Assembly: GCA_034766995.1 (NCBI GenBank)
Contig: CM068316.1
Span: 9,465,200-9,529,199 of the forward strand
Direction of reading: 5' to 3'
DNA: 64,000 bases
Origin: Acanthacorydalis orientalis
Taxonomy: Eukaryota > Arthropoda > Insecta > Megaloptera > Corydalidae
Shown here: positions 13,950-27,519 of the stretch, piece by piece
How positions within the stretch are numbered: the first letter of the stretch is position 1
Layout: every line of letters starts with the position of its first letter
Translations under genes and position numbers: made by a program
Notes under the pieces: model-generated
The model's input: only the letters and a program-made list of their open reading frames with translations
Told to the model about the DNA's origin: nothing
Database searches by the model: none

Positions 13950-14469
13950 TTACATATGATTTACAAATTAACCAAAATTGTATGAATTATTTCCCGGAAA
14001 CCGCAAATACCAGTAAGGAAACTATGTTCTTATATGAATTAATTTATCCACTTTTAAGAAATCAACATTGTGGTATTTCTCAGAATTAGCCAAACAATTT
14101 GAAGTTAATGTCTTCATGTATATTTGTGTACAATTTTTTTAACTTTAATCGTTTTTTTATATTTTTTTATATCATATTATCCATTCTAAAGAACATAAAT
14201 AAAGTTCTTATTATTTTTCATATAATTACAATTTAGAAGATATTCAAAAATATATAATTTCGTGTTTTTTTTTGACGTTTTATACTCAAATTAATTAAAG
14301 TAATAAATTTCGACCATAATATTTAATAAGCAAGCAATTACAAGCATCCAATGAACAGGGAACATTCTTATATGACATTAATACTTTAAAAAATGACTAT
14401 CAATTTTTTAATACTTCTTTTCGAACAGCTCAAAATAACAATGTACATTATTTATCAAATGTTACGCAC

Positions 14470-14493
14470 GTCTTCTAGGTAAAACTAGAAGAC
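14470..14493. other. Perfect small hairpin
   Basis: GTCTTCTAG (14470-14478) and CTAGAAGAC (14485-14493) are perfect complements around a GTAAAA loop. The role is unknown, and chance is possible. Confidence 0.35.
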
Positions 14494-15226
14494 TTTCACA
14501 TTATTGTATGTATGACTAAGATATTTTTACATATATGCTTCAAACAATAACTTGTATGTAAAAAAAAAACGTTTAATTTAATTATAAGATAATACTTTAT
14601 GTAACGGATTAAAGACCACACGATACAATCTAACGGAGCTCAACCAGTAATTAAAAATTTATGTGTTTATTTTCTCTATCGGGAAAGATTCCATCTTTAA
14701 TTAGTAATTTTTATATCTTGTGCACCCTGAGAGTTATTTTAATTAATAGATGCTGGATTAGAAATTAAAATTGTGTATAAAAGTAATCATATATGGTCTA
14801 TTAATGGAAAAAAGTAGGCATTTCCTCTAATTATGAAGACAATACTATTTCAAAACGAATACAATTGATATATTCAATTAAAGTTTAAAATTGATATATT
14901 CAATTCAAAATGTAATATGCCTTGAACGAAAAACCATTAATAATTGATTGTTCGATAAGATTTGTTTAAAAATAAACATTGATGCAAATGAAATTTAACA
15001 TATTTTCAATTTGTTACATAAAATAAATAATACATAACGTGCAAGTTCGTTAAGCGTGCTGTTGTAATTATGTCATGAAGAAAAATAAACAGATACGAAG
15101 GGCATACGGACAGAAAAATATATATACACTTTTTTGTGTTTGCTCCTTGACATCTGTTCACAGCATGAGCTTCTGTTACTATTTAACCATATGCAATACA
15201 TGACCATATTCAGCGAGATATAAATA

Positions 15227-15231
<5 letters not shown>

Positions 15232-15271
<40 letters not shown>
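15232..15271. repeat. (TA)n array
   Basis: About 40 bp of TA dinucleotides. Confidence 0.96.
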
Positions 15272-15274
<3 letters not shown>

Positions 15275-15834
15275 AGATAAATGAAATGTATATTCATCGA
15301 TTTAAATGAATTTTTAATGATTTAAAAATATCTAAACGCTGAAAAACACATTAAACATAAGATATTATTTAAATATTTTATATTTTAAATACTGTTTTTC
15401 TGTTCAGTTGCACTTCGATAATGACAGAATTGTAATATAAATACACATAAGCAAGAATTAAAAAGATCAATAATGAATTATTGAATATTTTTGATCATGA
15501 AATTCTTTTGAGAATGTTAAATTTATTTGTTAAAGTAATTTTATCCATAATACCAAAAACATATTTTGATGTATTTTTATAATTTTTCATAATATTAGAT
15601 ACATAATAAAATATTTATAAATAAATTATTCATCAGTAAAAACATTTTATTAGTAAAAACGGTCACAAATATAAAATTACTCTTAGAATTATAAAAAAAA
15701 TGTAAGTTATCTCCAATTTTAACAGAGAGACATACATACACCTGAAATAAAGTTCATTTATACAATTTGAAACGTTTTATTTCTTCTTTATTATTTTTTA
15801 ACAATTGTATCGTATCTTAAAACACTAACAATTA

Positions 15835-15960
15835 TTGTATCATCATCAAAATGCGCATAAGCAGCAATAAAAAATGATTAATCTTTAATTATTGCACTTT
15901 TTTGATCAGAAAACACATTGGGATTTTTGGGCCGAATAAAAAAGTAATTTGTGAAACTAA
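15835..15960. mobile_element. MITE family D copy (partial)
   Basis: It shares the core AAAATGCGCATAAGCAGCAA and TTTTTTGATCAGAAAA with copies at 17667 and 60081. It ends with AATTTGTGAAACTAACTA, the family's terminal motif. Confidence 0.6.
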
Positions 15961-16197
15961 CTAAATACTTGTTTATTGAGCATATAAGAAGTTTTTGTCA
16001 ATTTTTTGGCTCAATTCAGCCTGGATTTTCAAATAAATAAAAAACAAATTATTAAACAATTATCAATAACATAAATAATACATATGTTCAAGATGTTTGA
16101 AAACTTTTGATATGTGGGTGTTAATGAGTGAAATTTAATTTAGCCAAGCAACGAAAATTTAATTACATATTTTACAAATTTGCTCTTTCATACTTTG

Positions 16198-16198
<1 letters not shown>

Positions 16199-16249
<51 letters not shown>

Positions 16250-16261
16250 TATATATATATA
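16199..16261. repeat. (TA)n array
   Basis: About 62 bp of TA with one phase shift (TAATAT). Confidence 0.96.
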
Positions 16262-17470
16262 AACATGAAAATATAGTACATATAGAACAATATTCAACTT
16301 AAAACGTAATACAAACATCTGCCTTACACAATAGATAAAATAAATAAAGGATGAATAGGGTGCTAAAAAGATAAAACTTGCTAGAAAATAAAGAAGCAAT
16401 GAAAAATGAATTCTTGCATTGTAGAAGTAGTTGTCTAGACCTATAGATGAATATTAGATGCGAGAATAGTTGTAAGATGTTAAAATAAATACTGTAAGAG
16501 AAAATAAATACGAAATGAAATGTTGAAATTCTTTTATTTACATTACATGTTAGTATAAAATGGTAACGAGTTTGAAATAAATGATAAAAATACATTTTTA
16601 ATACATAACAATTCATTTTCAAAATCATTCAAATTGTTGTCTTTCTTAAAAAATCTGTTCAATATAAATTTAAAAATATAAATAAGCAGTTATAATCTTG
16701 CAGCATAATGTTGTTACATATTTGAATGAGCATGTAAAATCAGCAATAATTACAGACAGTGCTGCAGTGAGAGGAAAGTATAAAAAAAGTACAGTAAAAT
16801 AATAAGACATTTGTTACATTGAACATTTTGAACATGGAATATTTTGAATTCTTTTACAATTAAAACAATATGCATATATAAAATAATTGTAAATTAAAAC
16901 AGTTTTCAGAATAATAATTTTGTTATTGTGGTTAAATTCTTTCTCACGAATAAATTTTTATTTTTTTCTAAAGATCTCTCTAACATACTATCCGTCATCA
17001 GCCTGCAAAATAATGTATTTAAAAGACTTTTATTTAAATATTAAACATATTATTTAAAATTACATTCACACACATACATGTCTACCTATAATTTATATTT
17101 CGTATATCATATCTATTGCACAATTAAAGAAACATATGTATTATATTTGCATTTGAATACAAATCGTTAAACTTATCAGATAAATCAAATATACATGTAA
17201 TAGTTTTGTTAAAAATATTGTTAACATTCCATTGATAAAAGTTATGCAAAACAGATTTCCGCGATGATATATTAGTATAGGCTTGCAATCTCATTAATTA
17301 TCCTTTCAATATTTAGAAAATGAACACTTTTAGTATAGTTCTATAATACTTTTGCACTATATTGATAAATTGTAAAGAATATGTTGCAGAAATACTGGTG
17401 TCAGCACATATACCTATTGTTTATCTGAATCAGAAATAATCATTTAATAATGTATTAAATTAAAAAATTA

Positions 17471-17473
<3 letters not shown>

Positions 17474-17516
<43 letters not shown>
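17474..17516. repeat. (TA)n array
   Basis: About 43 bp of TA dinucleotides. Confidence 0.96.
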
Positions 17517-17518
<2 letters not shown>

Positions 17519-17666
17519 ATATAATATACATCTATTATACTCTATTAAAAACAATTACAGCATGTACATATTATACAAAATTAGAAAGAAATCTGTAATT
17601 TATGTAAATACAAAATGCAGAAAATAAATACATATTCATATAATGTATAAAACATATTTGGTAACT

Positions 17667-17914
17667 ATCACAAATGAATTCTTTTTTCACCCCACAAACA
17701 ACAATAAATTTTTTAATCAAAAATATATTATTGATTATTTTTAATTTTCGCTTATGCGTATTTTGATCGCAAATCTATCGTTCTCAGGCTTCCAAGCTAT
17801 CGAAAAATCTCCGACTTTTTAATAAACGACAATCTAAAATAATAAATAACAATTTATTGAATATTTTTCATTGAAAAATTTGATGTAGTTTGTAGGATGA
17901 AATAAGAATTGTTG
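17667..17914. mobile_element. MITE family D copy (near full length)
   Basis: It begins ATCACAAATGAATTCTTTTT followed by CACCCCACAAAC and ends GTTTGTAGGATGAAATAAGA, complementary to the start. The core includes CGCTTATGCGTATTTTGATC. Length is about 248 bp, with no coding frame. Confidence 0.7.
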
Positions 17915-17962
17915 TTTTATAAAAAAAATATTTGTATGAAACAAGTTACAGAAACTTTTTCA

Positions 17963-18006
17963 GCTCTCTCGCTCTCTTTCTCTCTCTCTCTCTCTCTATA
18001 TATATA
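17963..18006. repeat. (CT)n(TA)n microsatellite
   Basis: A CT-rich run passing into TA immediately left of a family C element. Confidence 0.93.
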
Positions 18007-18175
18007 GATGATTCAATTTAGACTTCCACATGGAAGTATTAAAAGGGGGCGCAGGTGTTAAGAAGCCATGTTATTTTTTATATAATAATAGTTCAATTCA
18101 ATTCTAAAATAAAATTGATCTAAAATACTAAATGGGGGATAACATGTTTTTTTAATACTTTAATCTAACTTGAAG
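18005..18175. mobile_element. Palindromic MITE, family C (copy 3, decayed right end)
   Basis: TAGATGATTCAATTTAGACT opens the copy. It carries the GC block GGGGGCGCAGG and the internal AGTTCAATTCAATTCTAAAA palindrome. The right end has diverged (CTTGAAGCTTTCC). It lies between two CT/TA microsatellites. Confidence 0.78.
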
Positions 18176-18177
18176 CT

Positions 18178-18225
18178 TTCCTCTCTTTCTCTCTCTCTCT
18201 CTCTCTATATATATATGTATATATA
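18178..18225. repeat. (CT)n(TA)n microsatellite
   Basis: A second CT-to-TA run on the right side of the family C copy. Confidence 0.93.
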
Positions 18226-18641
18226 ATCATAAAAATATACTATTTATATCAACATTTTACAACTGCAGACATACAGAATTTATCAGAAATTTCAGTGGTC
18301 TGCTAATAAATATGGGTTTTATTCGTTATTTTAAAGTTAAGGCTTGGATTTGGATGTATTTCAAATTCACTTCAAATATAAAAACATATTAATCGATATT
18401 CAAGTCACTGTTCAATTTATGTACAGATATTACATTACAGAATATTTTTTTCGTCAGTCATTAATTTATAAACAACTATCCTGACCGATAAAAGTATAGA
18501 ATTAGTCAGCGCTGATTTGTATTATAAGATCATATATTAAAACATATATAATAAGTAATATATTTTTACATAAGTCTTTAAAAAGACATTACTTGTATAA
18601 AAATCCATTAATATGCCAGTATATAATATTTAAAGAATGTA

Positions 18642-18643
<2 letters not shown>

Positions 18644-18682
<39 letters not shown>
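18644..18682. repeat. (TA)n array
   Basis: About 38 bp of TA. Confidence 0.95.
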
Positions 18683-18684
<2 letters not shown>

Positions 18685-18790
18685 ATTAGCACAAAAAAAC
18701 CTTGAACTATTAGAATAATTGTTTCAGTAATTTAATGTTTAAATATAATGTTATGTTCATTAAAATTAAAACTTTTTACACTGTACTAAT

Positions 18791-19057
18791 ACAGTTCTTG
18801 TATTGTGGTTAAATTTTCTTTCGCAGATGAATTATTTCATCTGCCTTAAAATTACAAAAACAATTCTTATCAAAAATATTCAATAAATTATTGAACATAT
18901 TTGCTTTCAATGGTGATACAACTATCTTTAGAGAGTAAAGGTACAAACAATTATAAAATTTTTATACAAAATGATGATAATGATGAAAATACGTTTTAAT
19001 CAGAATACTTTATTGTGGTTTATAGGATGACAAAAGAATTCATTTGTAAACTGTACT
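18791..19057. mobile_element. MITE family D copy (full length, diverged)
   Basis: ACAGTTCTTGTATTGTGGTT starts the copy. TTATTGTGGTTTATAGGATG and AAAGAATTCATTTGTAAACT end it in inverted relation. The core AAAAATATTCAATAAATTAT is shared with other copies. Confidence 0.65.
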
Positions 19058-20487
19058 AAAAATTAAAGCTAGAAGCTTTAAAAAAACTACCTTTATTGCA
19101 GACATAATTCTGAAAATAAATTGATTTTATAAATTGAATTCTACACATAAATAAAAAAGTACAATTGTGCAATAAATAAAACTATTATATCAGAAGTACA
19201 ACATTTAATTCCAAACTGATTAAAAATTTTTCAAGATATAAAACAATCTGAAAAACTGAGAAGAAATAGATTATATTTTTGAAAACTATATCTTCACTGT
19301 AGTATGTCTTTACTGCATATTTTGTAATAAATTTTGAAAATATTTATTTTTAAATATTGTATATAATGATTCAAAAAGAGTAGCAAGGATAAAAAAAATG
19401 GTGATGATATGGTGATACTCTTTAAATATATACTCATTTAAGGATGTTAGGTTCTCGTATGAACTTAAATCGACTGTATTGTAAAAATAACTTATTAATA
19501 TTGTCTTAGGCACTCTTAGAACTACCTGAAACTCTATCAGGGCACTTATTAATGATTTATACTAAAAATGTACTTATTTTTCTAATAACTAAGTAAGTGA
19601 AGTATTGTATTTCGAATAAAATATTCATTACATGAGGTTGGTACTTATATAATACATAATCTGATATACACGGATACAAGTAGATTTAATATACAAATGG
19701 TGCTTATTATGTTAAATTCTTACATATAAACACTTGCATAATGGTCAGATAAACTAAATAATTATTTAATTGTCGGATATTTTATTTAATAATATATTTT
19801 AAACATTAACATATTCATTACAATAAACAATTTATCTTATTTGAGGAATCAAACGTTTTTAATTAGCTAGCTGGTAAATAATAACAGGAGAAATATAACA
19901 GAAATGTAAGTAGAATAAAATATTATTTATTTATACTTTTAGTTTTTAACATTACTTCCCTAGTACTTTTCATTACTTACTAAATATAACATATTCACAT
20001 AAATAAAAAGAAAATACATTTATATTCAATTTTGTCTACATCTACTTAATTATATCTCAAAATCAGTACACATCCAATTTTATACAATATTATTCAATAA
20101 TCATAGAAAAAGAATAGTCATTCGGAATTCTCCGACGAATTTTGTTAGCACAAACAGTTTGATAAATGTATTAAGGAATGACAATGCCTAATATAAATCG
20201 TTATGTATGTCTCTATTTATACGCCTGTTATTTATCTGTACAGAGGTCAGTAAATCATATATCATGTGTGCAAGTACATACAAGTTTGTCGAATGATTTA
20301 TTTGACCAATCAAATTCCCTTTGATGTAGCATCCTCATTCATCAAACCCTGGTCTAATAAACTTGACCTCTTAAAATACTTTGGCTTACAATGTATATTA
20401 TCACTATATTTATCTGTTTTGAATCTATATACACACTCATATACTTCACCGAATTCAATGTGAATATTTCTGTTAAGAATCAATGGG

Positions 20488-20489
<2 letters not shown>

Positions 20490-20554
<65 letters not shown>
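20490..20554. repeat. (TA)n array
   Basis: About 64 bp of uninterrupted TA. Confidence 0.97.
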
Positions 20555-20555
<1 letters not shown>

Positions 20556-21091
20556 GTGATCATGGCTACGATTATATTTAATAACTCACTTAGTATGCAA
20601 TCATTATATTATATCAAAGTAATTCATTCTAATCTAATATGTATCAACAATCTACTAAATACATATTAAAGTAATTCGCCCCATGGTAATAATTTCAAGA
20701 CATGTATTTCAATTTGGTAGTGCAAAATATGTTTATGTATCTATACCTCAGAGGTAAATTACTCGAAACCACAATTTAGTAATTTTAAAATATAATAGAT
20801 AGAAAACGAAATACGAAACTGAATTATTAAATTAAAATATACGTGTGAAAATATTCAAAGATCTATTTTTTATGAAACAAATATCTTATAACTTATTCTG
20901 TTTTTTTTTTTAATCCACGAAGGTAGATTAAAAATGTCTGTCTGACGAAGTTAATAACATGGCAACAGAGGTTTTCATAAAAATAAAAAGTAACTTCGAG
21001 TTTCGAATTTCGTTTTTCGTATACAAGGCTACATTATTCTTTAATATAATCTTCTTATATTTCAACACGTTTCTCTCTTCTTCTTCTTCTT

Positions 21092-21130
21092 ATTTGGGGT
21101 TTAAGGTGCTTCGACAGCTAAGGTCATTGC
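21092..21130. repeat. Interspersed repeat core shared with 32581-32630
   Basis: ATTTGGGGTTTAAGGTGCTT CGACAGCTAAGGTCATT matches TTATTGGGGTTTTAAAGCGC TTCGATAGCTAATGTCATTA at the second site over about 40 bp. Family unknown; SINE-like dispersal is an inference. Confidence 0.55.
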
Positions 21131-21835
21131 TTCTAAGACGTTTCTCTCAAAGTAAAACTATTTTTTCCTTATTCTATCGACAAAGAATTCTAAGCCTATT
21201 TCTAATCTACTGTTTTTATCTTCAATGTATTTTTTTTAAATCTCACTTTTTTAGAGCAAACAGAACTTAACCGGTATAAAATAACGACGGAATGGAATAA
21301 GAGAACAGAAACAGATACATATAATGTTATTAAGAATTGCTTACTCATGGAATGAAAAAAGTAACTACAAGTTGTGAGAAAGTGTTAGTATGAAGTGATT
21401 AGACTTGAAAATAAAGAATTATCTGAAAGAGAACATTCTGAACTTCTATTTGCTCAATTACTTATATTATCTAGAAAATTTTAATTTGTTATTATGTTGT
21501 GTAAATCGGGAAAACCTTACATCTACAAATATTTAATGAACAGATAACATTTTTTTAACCAATAGACAAAAAGTAATTATCGGTAAAATTAGTTTTCAGG
21601 TTAATTCATATTTTTAATTATTTTCCATCATTTAAATTGTTGATTATTATAAACATATTGTCATTAAAAATTAAAACTAAATAATCAAGTTCAAAGATAT
21701 ATTTTCTGTATAACATATAAATATATTTTTAGTTAAAAAATTCAAATATTCGGGTTTAAGAACCCGTTTCAATGTTTTATATGAGAATTTCTAATTAACA
21801 GATTTTATTGAAAAAAAAACAACCCTCTATAATTT

Positions 21836-21838
<3 letters not shown>

Positions 21839-21889
<51 letters not shown>
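21839..21889. repeat. (TA)n array
   Basis: About 50 bp of TA. Confidence 0.97.
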
Positions 21890-21892
<3 letters not shown>

Positions 21893-21908
21893 ATTTAATC
21901 TAAAACTA

Positions 21909-21991
21909 TTAGGTCGATAAGAAAATAATTGCGATTTTTGTTATGAATTTAAAGATCATAAACTGCAATTATTTTTTTATCAAACGAATAA
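21909..21991. mobile_element. Minimal mariner family A MITE (about 83 bp)
   Basis: TTAGGTCGATAAGAAAATAA with TTGCGATTTTTG is the family A left end. ATGAATTTAAAGATCATAAA followed by CTGCAATTATTTTTTTATC is the family A right end, as seen at 4255-4303 and, inverted, at 44989. Almost everything between has been lost, leaving two joined termini. Confidence 0.75.
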
Positions 21992-22110
21992 ATCTTTTTA
22001 ATTTTTATTACGACATAAACGTTTGTAAAAATTAGATAATATATATTTAATGATATAAAAAAAACAGATTCTTTTTTCTTTACATATAAAATTCAATACA
22101 ATACCACCAA

Positions 22111-22403
22111 CAGTGGTGCACCCAGGAAGAAGAGACATGGGGCACTGGCACCCCTAAAGGAAAAGGGAAAAAACACTAGAAAACAAAATAAAATCATCTC
22201 GCGAAAATGCTTTTATATAAACAGAGAGATTAATATAACCATGACTGAAGCAATTCAAGAGCTTTGTAAAAAGAAAACTGGATTTTATCCTTTAAATATT
22301 TTTTTATAATCATTTAATGAATTTTATTGAATTCACATTAAAATATTTTTTATCCATTCAACTCGCCCCCCTGTCTGAAAAGTAAATCCTGAATGCACCA
22401 CTG
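22111..22403. mobile_element. hAT-type non-autonomous element
   Basis: The ends are CAGTGGTGCACCCAGGAAGA and the complement of CAGTGGTGCATTCAGGATTT. The flanking 8-mers ACCACCAA (22103-22110) and ATCACAAA (22404-22411) agree at 6 of 8 positions, as expected of an aged hAT duplication. The interior is not coding. Confidence 0.7.
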
Positions 22404-22905
22404 ATCACAAATACAGTTATATCTATACATTTATTTTTATATTCATAAAAATATTAGTTTATGTTTATCTTTTTATACAAAAATAGCTTTTTAACTTAAA
22501 ACTGTCTGCTAAATGTCGTATTACTTCTCGAAAATAATATGAAACAAGTATCTTAATATTAAATCTTGCCATTTTGAATGAGTACTTTTATGTATATATA
22601 TATCATACATTTATTTAATACTGGATTTAATTCCAAAAAAATATATAACAAACAGATCCCTTAGTATAAAAACACAATTCAATAAGGATAGACTCTTATT
22701 CGTATCCATTAACATAATCCCAAATTTTATTTCTTTTTTAATTTCAATTATAAATTTTTAGATTTGAACTTATGTTTTAAAAAACATAACTTTTTTCTGT
22801 AACACTTTTTCTATCAATTATATATCCCTAACATATGCCACTTTAATAAATGTTTTACTATTGATTTTACACATTCTGAAAAACACATTCTGAAATTATG
22901 CATCG

Positions 22906-22907
<2 letters not shown>

Positions 22908-22945
<38 letters not shown>
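22908..22945. repeat. (TA)n array
   Basis: About 38 bp of TA. Confidence 0.95.
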
Positions 22946-22949
<4 letters not shown>

Positions 22950-23765
22950 TGTTGTATAATATATCTGACGTGTGATAGCCATATTAATGTTTTTACTAGA
23001 AAATTGGTGCAGCTTGCGTGTATATAATAAGGAAAATTATCAATGATGTATGAGTTGACCGAATTAAAATTTTCTTTTACACAACTTCAAAAAATAGATC
23101 ATTCAGTGACGTCAAACTATTTTCTTTTATTTATAAGTTTTATACAGATTACCATCGATTGGTAAGTTTATTGAAATATGTCTGATTTAAATTTGTTTCT
23201 ATCATCAGATTATCTTGACATCTAAAATTAAAGTTATGCTTGATATTGTATTATTATTTTTTATTATCTACTTTATAAGATTTGTTATACGTTTTTCCAT
23301 ACAATGAATGTAATTAATAAAAAAAAATAATATACTTGTATAATAATAGTGCATAAATATATATATATATATATGCTGGTAGTTGATAAAGGTAAAAGTG
23401 CAGCTGCAAAACTTAGATACCTGCAAAATAATTCATATTCTTCACCAATACAAATGAAAATATTTAAATATATTTAGTGTATATATATTACAACTAGATT
23501 AGAACATTGATCTCTAATTACATATTCTGATTAATAAATTGAGATAAAATTAATAATAGCATAAAACTTGCTTGTAATTGATATCTCACATTTTAAACAT
23601 ACTTTTAGACAATTAAAACGTAATGAATATCTTTTTCTAAAAAAATACGGTTAGATTATTTGATTTAATAATGAAATTAAGAAATATTTAAAACATTATT
23701 TAGGTAATTTTTCGTTTCTTAAAATGTTTAAAACAATTTCTTCATTTCGTACATAGTTTTGTATG

Positions 23766-23769
<4 letters not shown>

Positions 23770-23813
<44 letters not shown>
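23770..23813. repeat. (TA)n array
   Basis: About 44 bp of TA, preceded by GTATGTATGT. Confidence 0.95.
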
Positions 23814-23815
<2 letters not shown>

Positions 23816-26210
23816 CGTCAAATTAATGAAATATGTTTTTTTCCTGTGTTCTGATATTGGTGGGAACAATTTCAGATTGAATGGATTTTTTAACTCTCCA
23901 CAAACAATGTTAGAGAGCTTAGCAAGAGAAAAATGTTTGTAGAAAAAATAAAAAAAATCCTTTATGTGATTGCTTTAATATTCTTTACATATTATTTATG
24001 TGAATGTTGTTGGCATTACTAAAGAAATATTTATTAACTAAAATCTAAATGAATAATAAATCAATTTTTGAATATTTTAATAAGAAAACTTTATTGTGAT
24101 GTCTAAAAGCAACTGGTTTTATAAAAGTATTAATTTTCAGTATTGAATCTCTAATTGTATCAAAATTAATTTATTATTGAAATAATTGACAAATATTTTC
24201 ATTTGAACACATTTTTTACAGCAATTAATTATAATATTTTTTAAAAAAAATTCTAGTATATATTCATAAATATCATCTATTTTAAACTCTGAATGGTAAA
24301 AGAAAAAAATGCCGAGAATAAATTGGAAACCATATTCATCAACCAATAATCAAGTCATTGTTTTATTGTCCATTCCATTGATTAATTTCTATAGATTTTT
24401 AAACCATTTTAGTGTAAAAAAATCCAATTTTTATTTTTAAATATTAGAATGCATTTACATTAAAAAAAAAAGAAAAATTATATCTTTGTACATATACATT
24501 GTATGACTCAATTAGTAATAATATTTTCTTAAAAATCTCTTCTTTGTTCACAAATACTTTTGAACATATGATGACTAGTAAAAAATTAATTGCAAATTTA
24601 GACTTGAAATCAGACATTACCTAATAATTCATTGTTTTAATGAGTCACTTCTGTACATGTCCGTGAGAAAGAATAATCAAATATATTTAAAACTAACATT
24701 AAAAAAATTCATATTATCAAATTATTCTAATAGCTTATTTAAAAAATTATCCATAAAAAATTAAATAGTCAACTTTTTACAATGCAGTAATCAATAATAT
24801 TTATTAAAAAACGTTGTACTTGATAAAAATATATCAATTTTGGAAACCATATACAAAATAAATAGTAAAAAACTATACATACGAATATATCATAAAATTG
24901 GACTTAAAATTAATCACATTAACCAATAATAACATAAAATACTAACCATTGTTTTGTCTGTAATTCCATGCATTTGTTTTGATAAAAAATAAAATGAATA
25001 AACATTTTTAAGATACCTGAGTATCAGAAAATCTATTTTTATTATCAAATTAACAGATCAACATCCATACAGTTAAAAATTATATACAAATACGAATAAT
25101 AGATGAAGTAATATAGCAAAATATATCAACTGAAACAGTGACAAATAAAGTACAAAATAAGTATTATTTATGTACGTCGCACAGAGACAGTATATAAAAT
25201 ATGTATCGAAAATGTTTATAAATAAATAAGTGAGAGATGTATGAACACAGGTGATGAAAATTGAACTTGAGCGCAGACAAATCGATTAGCAGCGAAACAT
25301 TGCAGCTTTCAGCTACAAATGCTTCCAAATAAAAGTGTAATAATTTTAAATAAATAATAAATCTATCAAGAACAGTTTGTTTGGAAATTGTGAAATAATT
25401 TATTTAAAAATCTAAAAATAATTACTCTTGTTTTCATACTTAAAAAAATATAGTTGAGTATGGGAATAACAATAATACTTTTCAAGGTTTAAACAAATTA
25501 TTCTATATTTTATATCTAGAATGAATCTATTTATTGCTGGTATGATAATTGTTCTTTAATTATTTTTCCAGAAGCAATGTTATTTAATATATTCACAACC
25601 TTGAACAGAAAATTTAATTCGTAGATATAAATTCAAATATTTTGTCATATTAACAATTATTTTATTGCATAATACAACATTTTCTCTACATAATTATGAT
25701 TTTTTTTAGAAAATTGCATAAATTACAAATATAAACTTGAGTTATCTTCTAAAGAACTTATAAAATTCTTTTACCTTATATAATTAACTAAAACTACTGT
25801 TCCACTAAAATTCATATTATTACAAACTAAATAATTCTCCTCACTCTTTTTTTCGAACTATTAAAATATAAATTAGGTTGACAAACATACTTTAGACACA
25901 TATTGATTTACTAGTATTTAGGCCATTTACGACAAACAACCCTCCTCTTTTTCCACCTCATGGATGATGTAATTTTCTACGTTTCAAAAATTTTTATAGA
26001 TTCTCTACAACTACGAATTGGGGATATAAATCTTGTTATGAACTTTTTGTAAATATTGTTTTAAATGTGTATTTGTACTAATTTATTAATTTTGAAACGT
26101 TCAGCATTAATTTCATATATGAGATGAAGAATCATTTGCGGGTGAGGATTTTGCGGATGAGGATTTAACGACTGTCTACTTTTGAAAATAAACAGTTCTC
26201 AATGAAAGTT
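23814..26210. other. AT-rich intronic stretch
   Basis: No gene or clear element. Weak family D-like fragments may lie near 23850-23920. A slightly GC-richer patch at 25160-25320 is unassigned. Confidence 0.4.
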
Positions 26211-26213
26211 CAT

Positions 26214-26264
<51 letters not shown>
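26211..26264. repeat. (CA)n(TA)n array
   Basis: A short ACACAC run leads into about 43 bp of TA. Confidence 0.95.
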
Positions 26265-26265
<1 letters not shown>

Positions 26266-27162
26266 CAAGTTCAATATAAAAAAAAACATTACTTATAACA
26301 TAATATACAGTTACTTATAAATTAAATTATAACATTTTAATATTTATACAAAGAAAACATTAAAGAGAACTTTGAGATTGTACACTTTCATTTAACTTTT
26401 CAAAATAGTTATTAAGATAGTTGCATATATTCTTAAAATATATTTATTTCAGTTGTTCATTAAGTCTTATTTAACATTAGATTTTAATGATTTTTTAGAA
26501 AAAGTCTATAGAAAACATTCCAGCTTTCTAAAAAAAATATATTTCAAATGTACCCGGATATTTTTTTTAATTTTAGTATAACTTGGCGAATCGATTTTAT
26601 TTACAGGTCGAAGATTGAACATATAGTTATATTTATTTGATAAAATAAATAGTGATTAACACATATTTTACAAAATTATAATTAAATTTCTACATTAATG
26701 AATATAAATAAAACTAAAGACGGAAATACACTTTAAATAGATATAATAATTTTATAAAATGTCCAATAGTTTTATTTCCATAAACATAGTAATTGTATTG
26801 TTAACAATCAACAGAGTTAATATGATGTGTCAGAGAGATGCTCTTACTACTCGCGGATAAAATAGAAATCAGCCATTGTATGAACTAGAGATGGACATCT
26901 AACATTGATTTTTTTAGACACTGATGTATTAGAGCCGATATTTAATGTTTTTACATTGATTTTTTGCGTTTGATGTATTTCATAAAACTATGTTTTAACT
27001 AGTGATGTCTTAAATTAAAATTCGAGCTGAACAGTATTTAAAATGTTTTAAAAGCATGACAAAGTATTACAATAAAGAACTATATTCAAATTATACAAAA
27101 AATTAAGAAATTATTATTTTTCACATGAAACTGAAGTATAGAAGTTACAATATTTGCTTGTA

Positions 27163-27283
27163 TAGGTGAATTAATTTAGGCTTCCACATAAAAGTATTAA
27201 AAAAAACCACAATAATTAAAAAAATGTCATTTTTTAAATTTTTTTTTAATACTTTCATGTGGAAACCTGAATTGAATTATTCT
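27163..27283. mobile_element. Palindromic MITE, family C (copy 4, internally deleted)
   Basis: TAGGTGAATTAATTTAGGCT TCCACATAAAAGTATTAAAA at the left pairs with TTTAATACTTTCATGTGGAA ACCTGAATTGAATTATTCTA at the right. At 121 bp it lacks the central palindrome present in the other copies. Confidence 0.8.
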
Positions 27284-27440
27284 ATATTTGTATATATTAC
27301 TATAAGATTATAATTATTGTTAATTTTTAAAAATATGACAATATTTATTTCCTCGATCTCAAAATGTATTGATTTAACATAAATAATTATAGTTTAAATA
27401 ATGCATTTTGCTAGATATACCTTTTTCAAAATAACATACG

Positions 27441-27444
<4 letters not shown>

Positions 27445-27492
<48 letters not shown>
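27445..27492. repeat. (TA)n array
   Basis: About 47 bp of TA. Confidence 0.96.
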
Positions 27493-27495
<3 letters not shown>

Positions 27496-27519
27496 GAAAA
27501 TATAATTTGAAGAGTGCAA

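Noticed and set aside
16980..17005. Minus-strand acceptor-like TTATTTTGCAG with a following 30-codon frame
   Set aside because: The downstream sequence matches the end of MITE family D, so the signal is better explained by repeat sequence.
26880..27015. ACTAGAGATGGACATC and ACTAGTGATGTC as possible transposon ends
   Set aside because: The two motifs are in direct rather than inverted orientation and no target duplication is visible.
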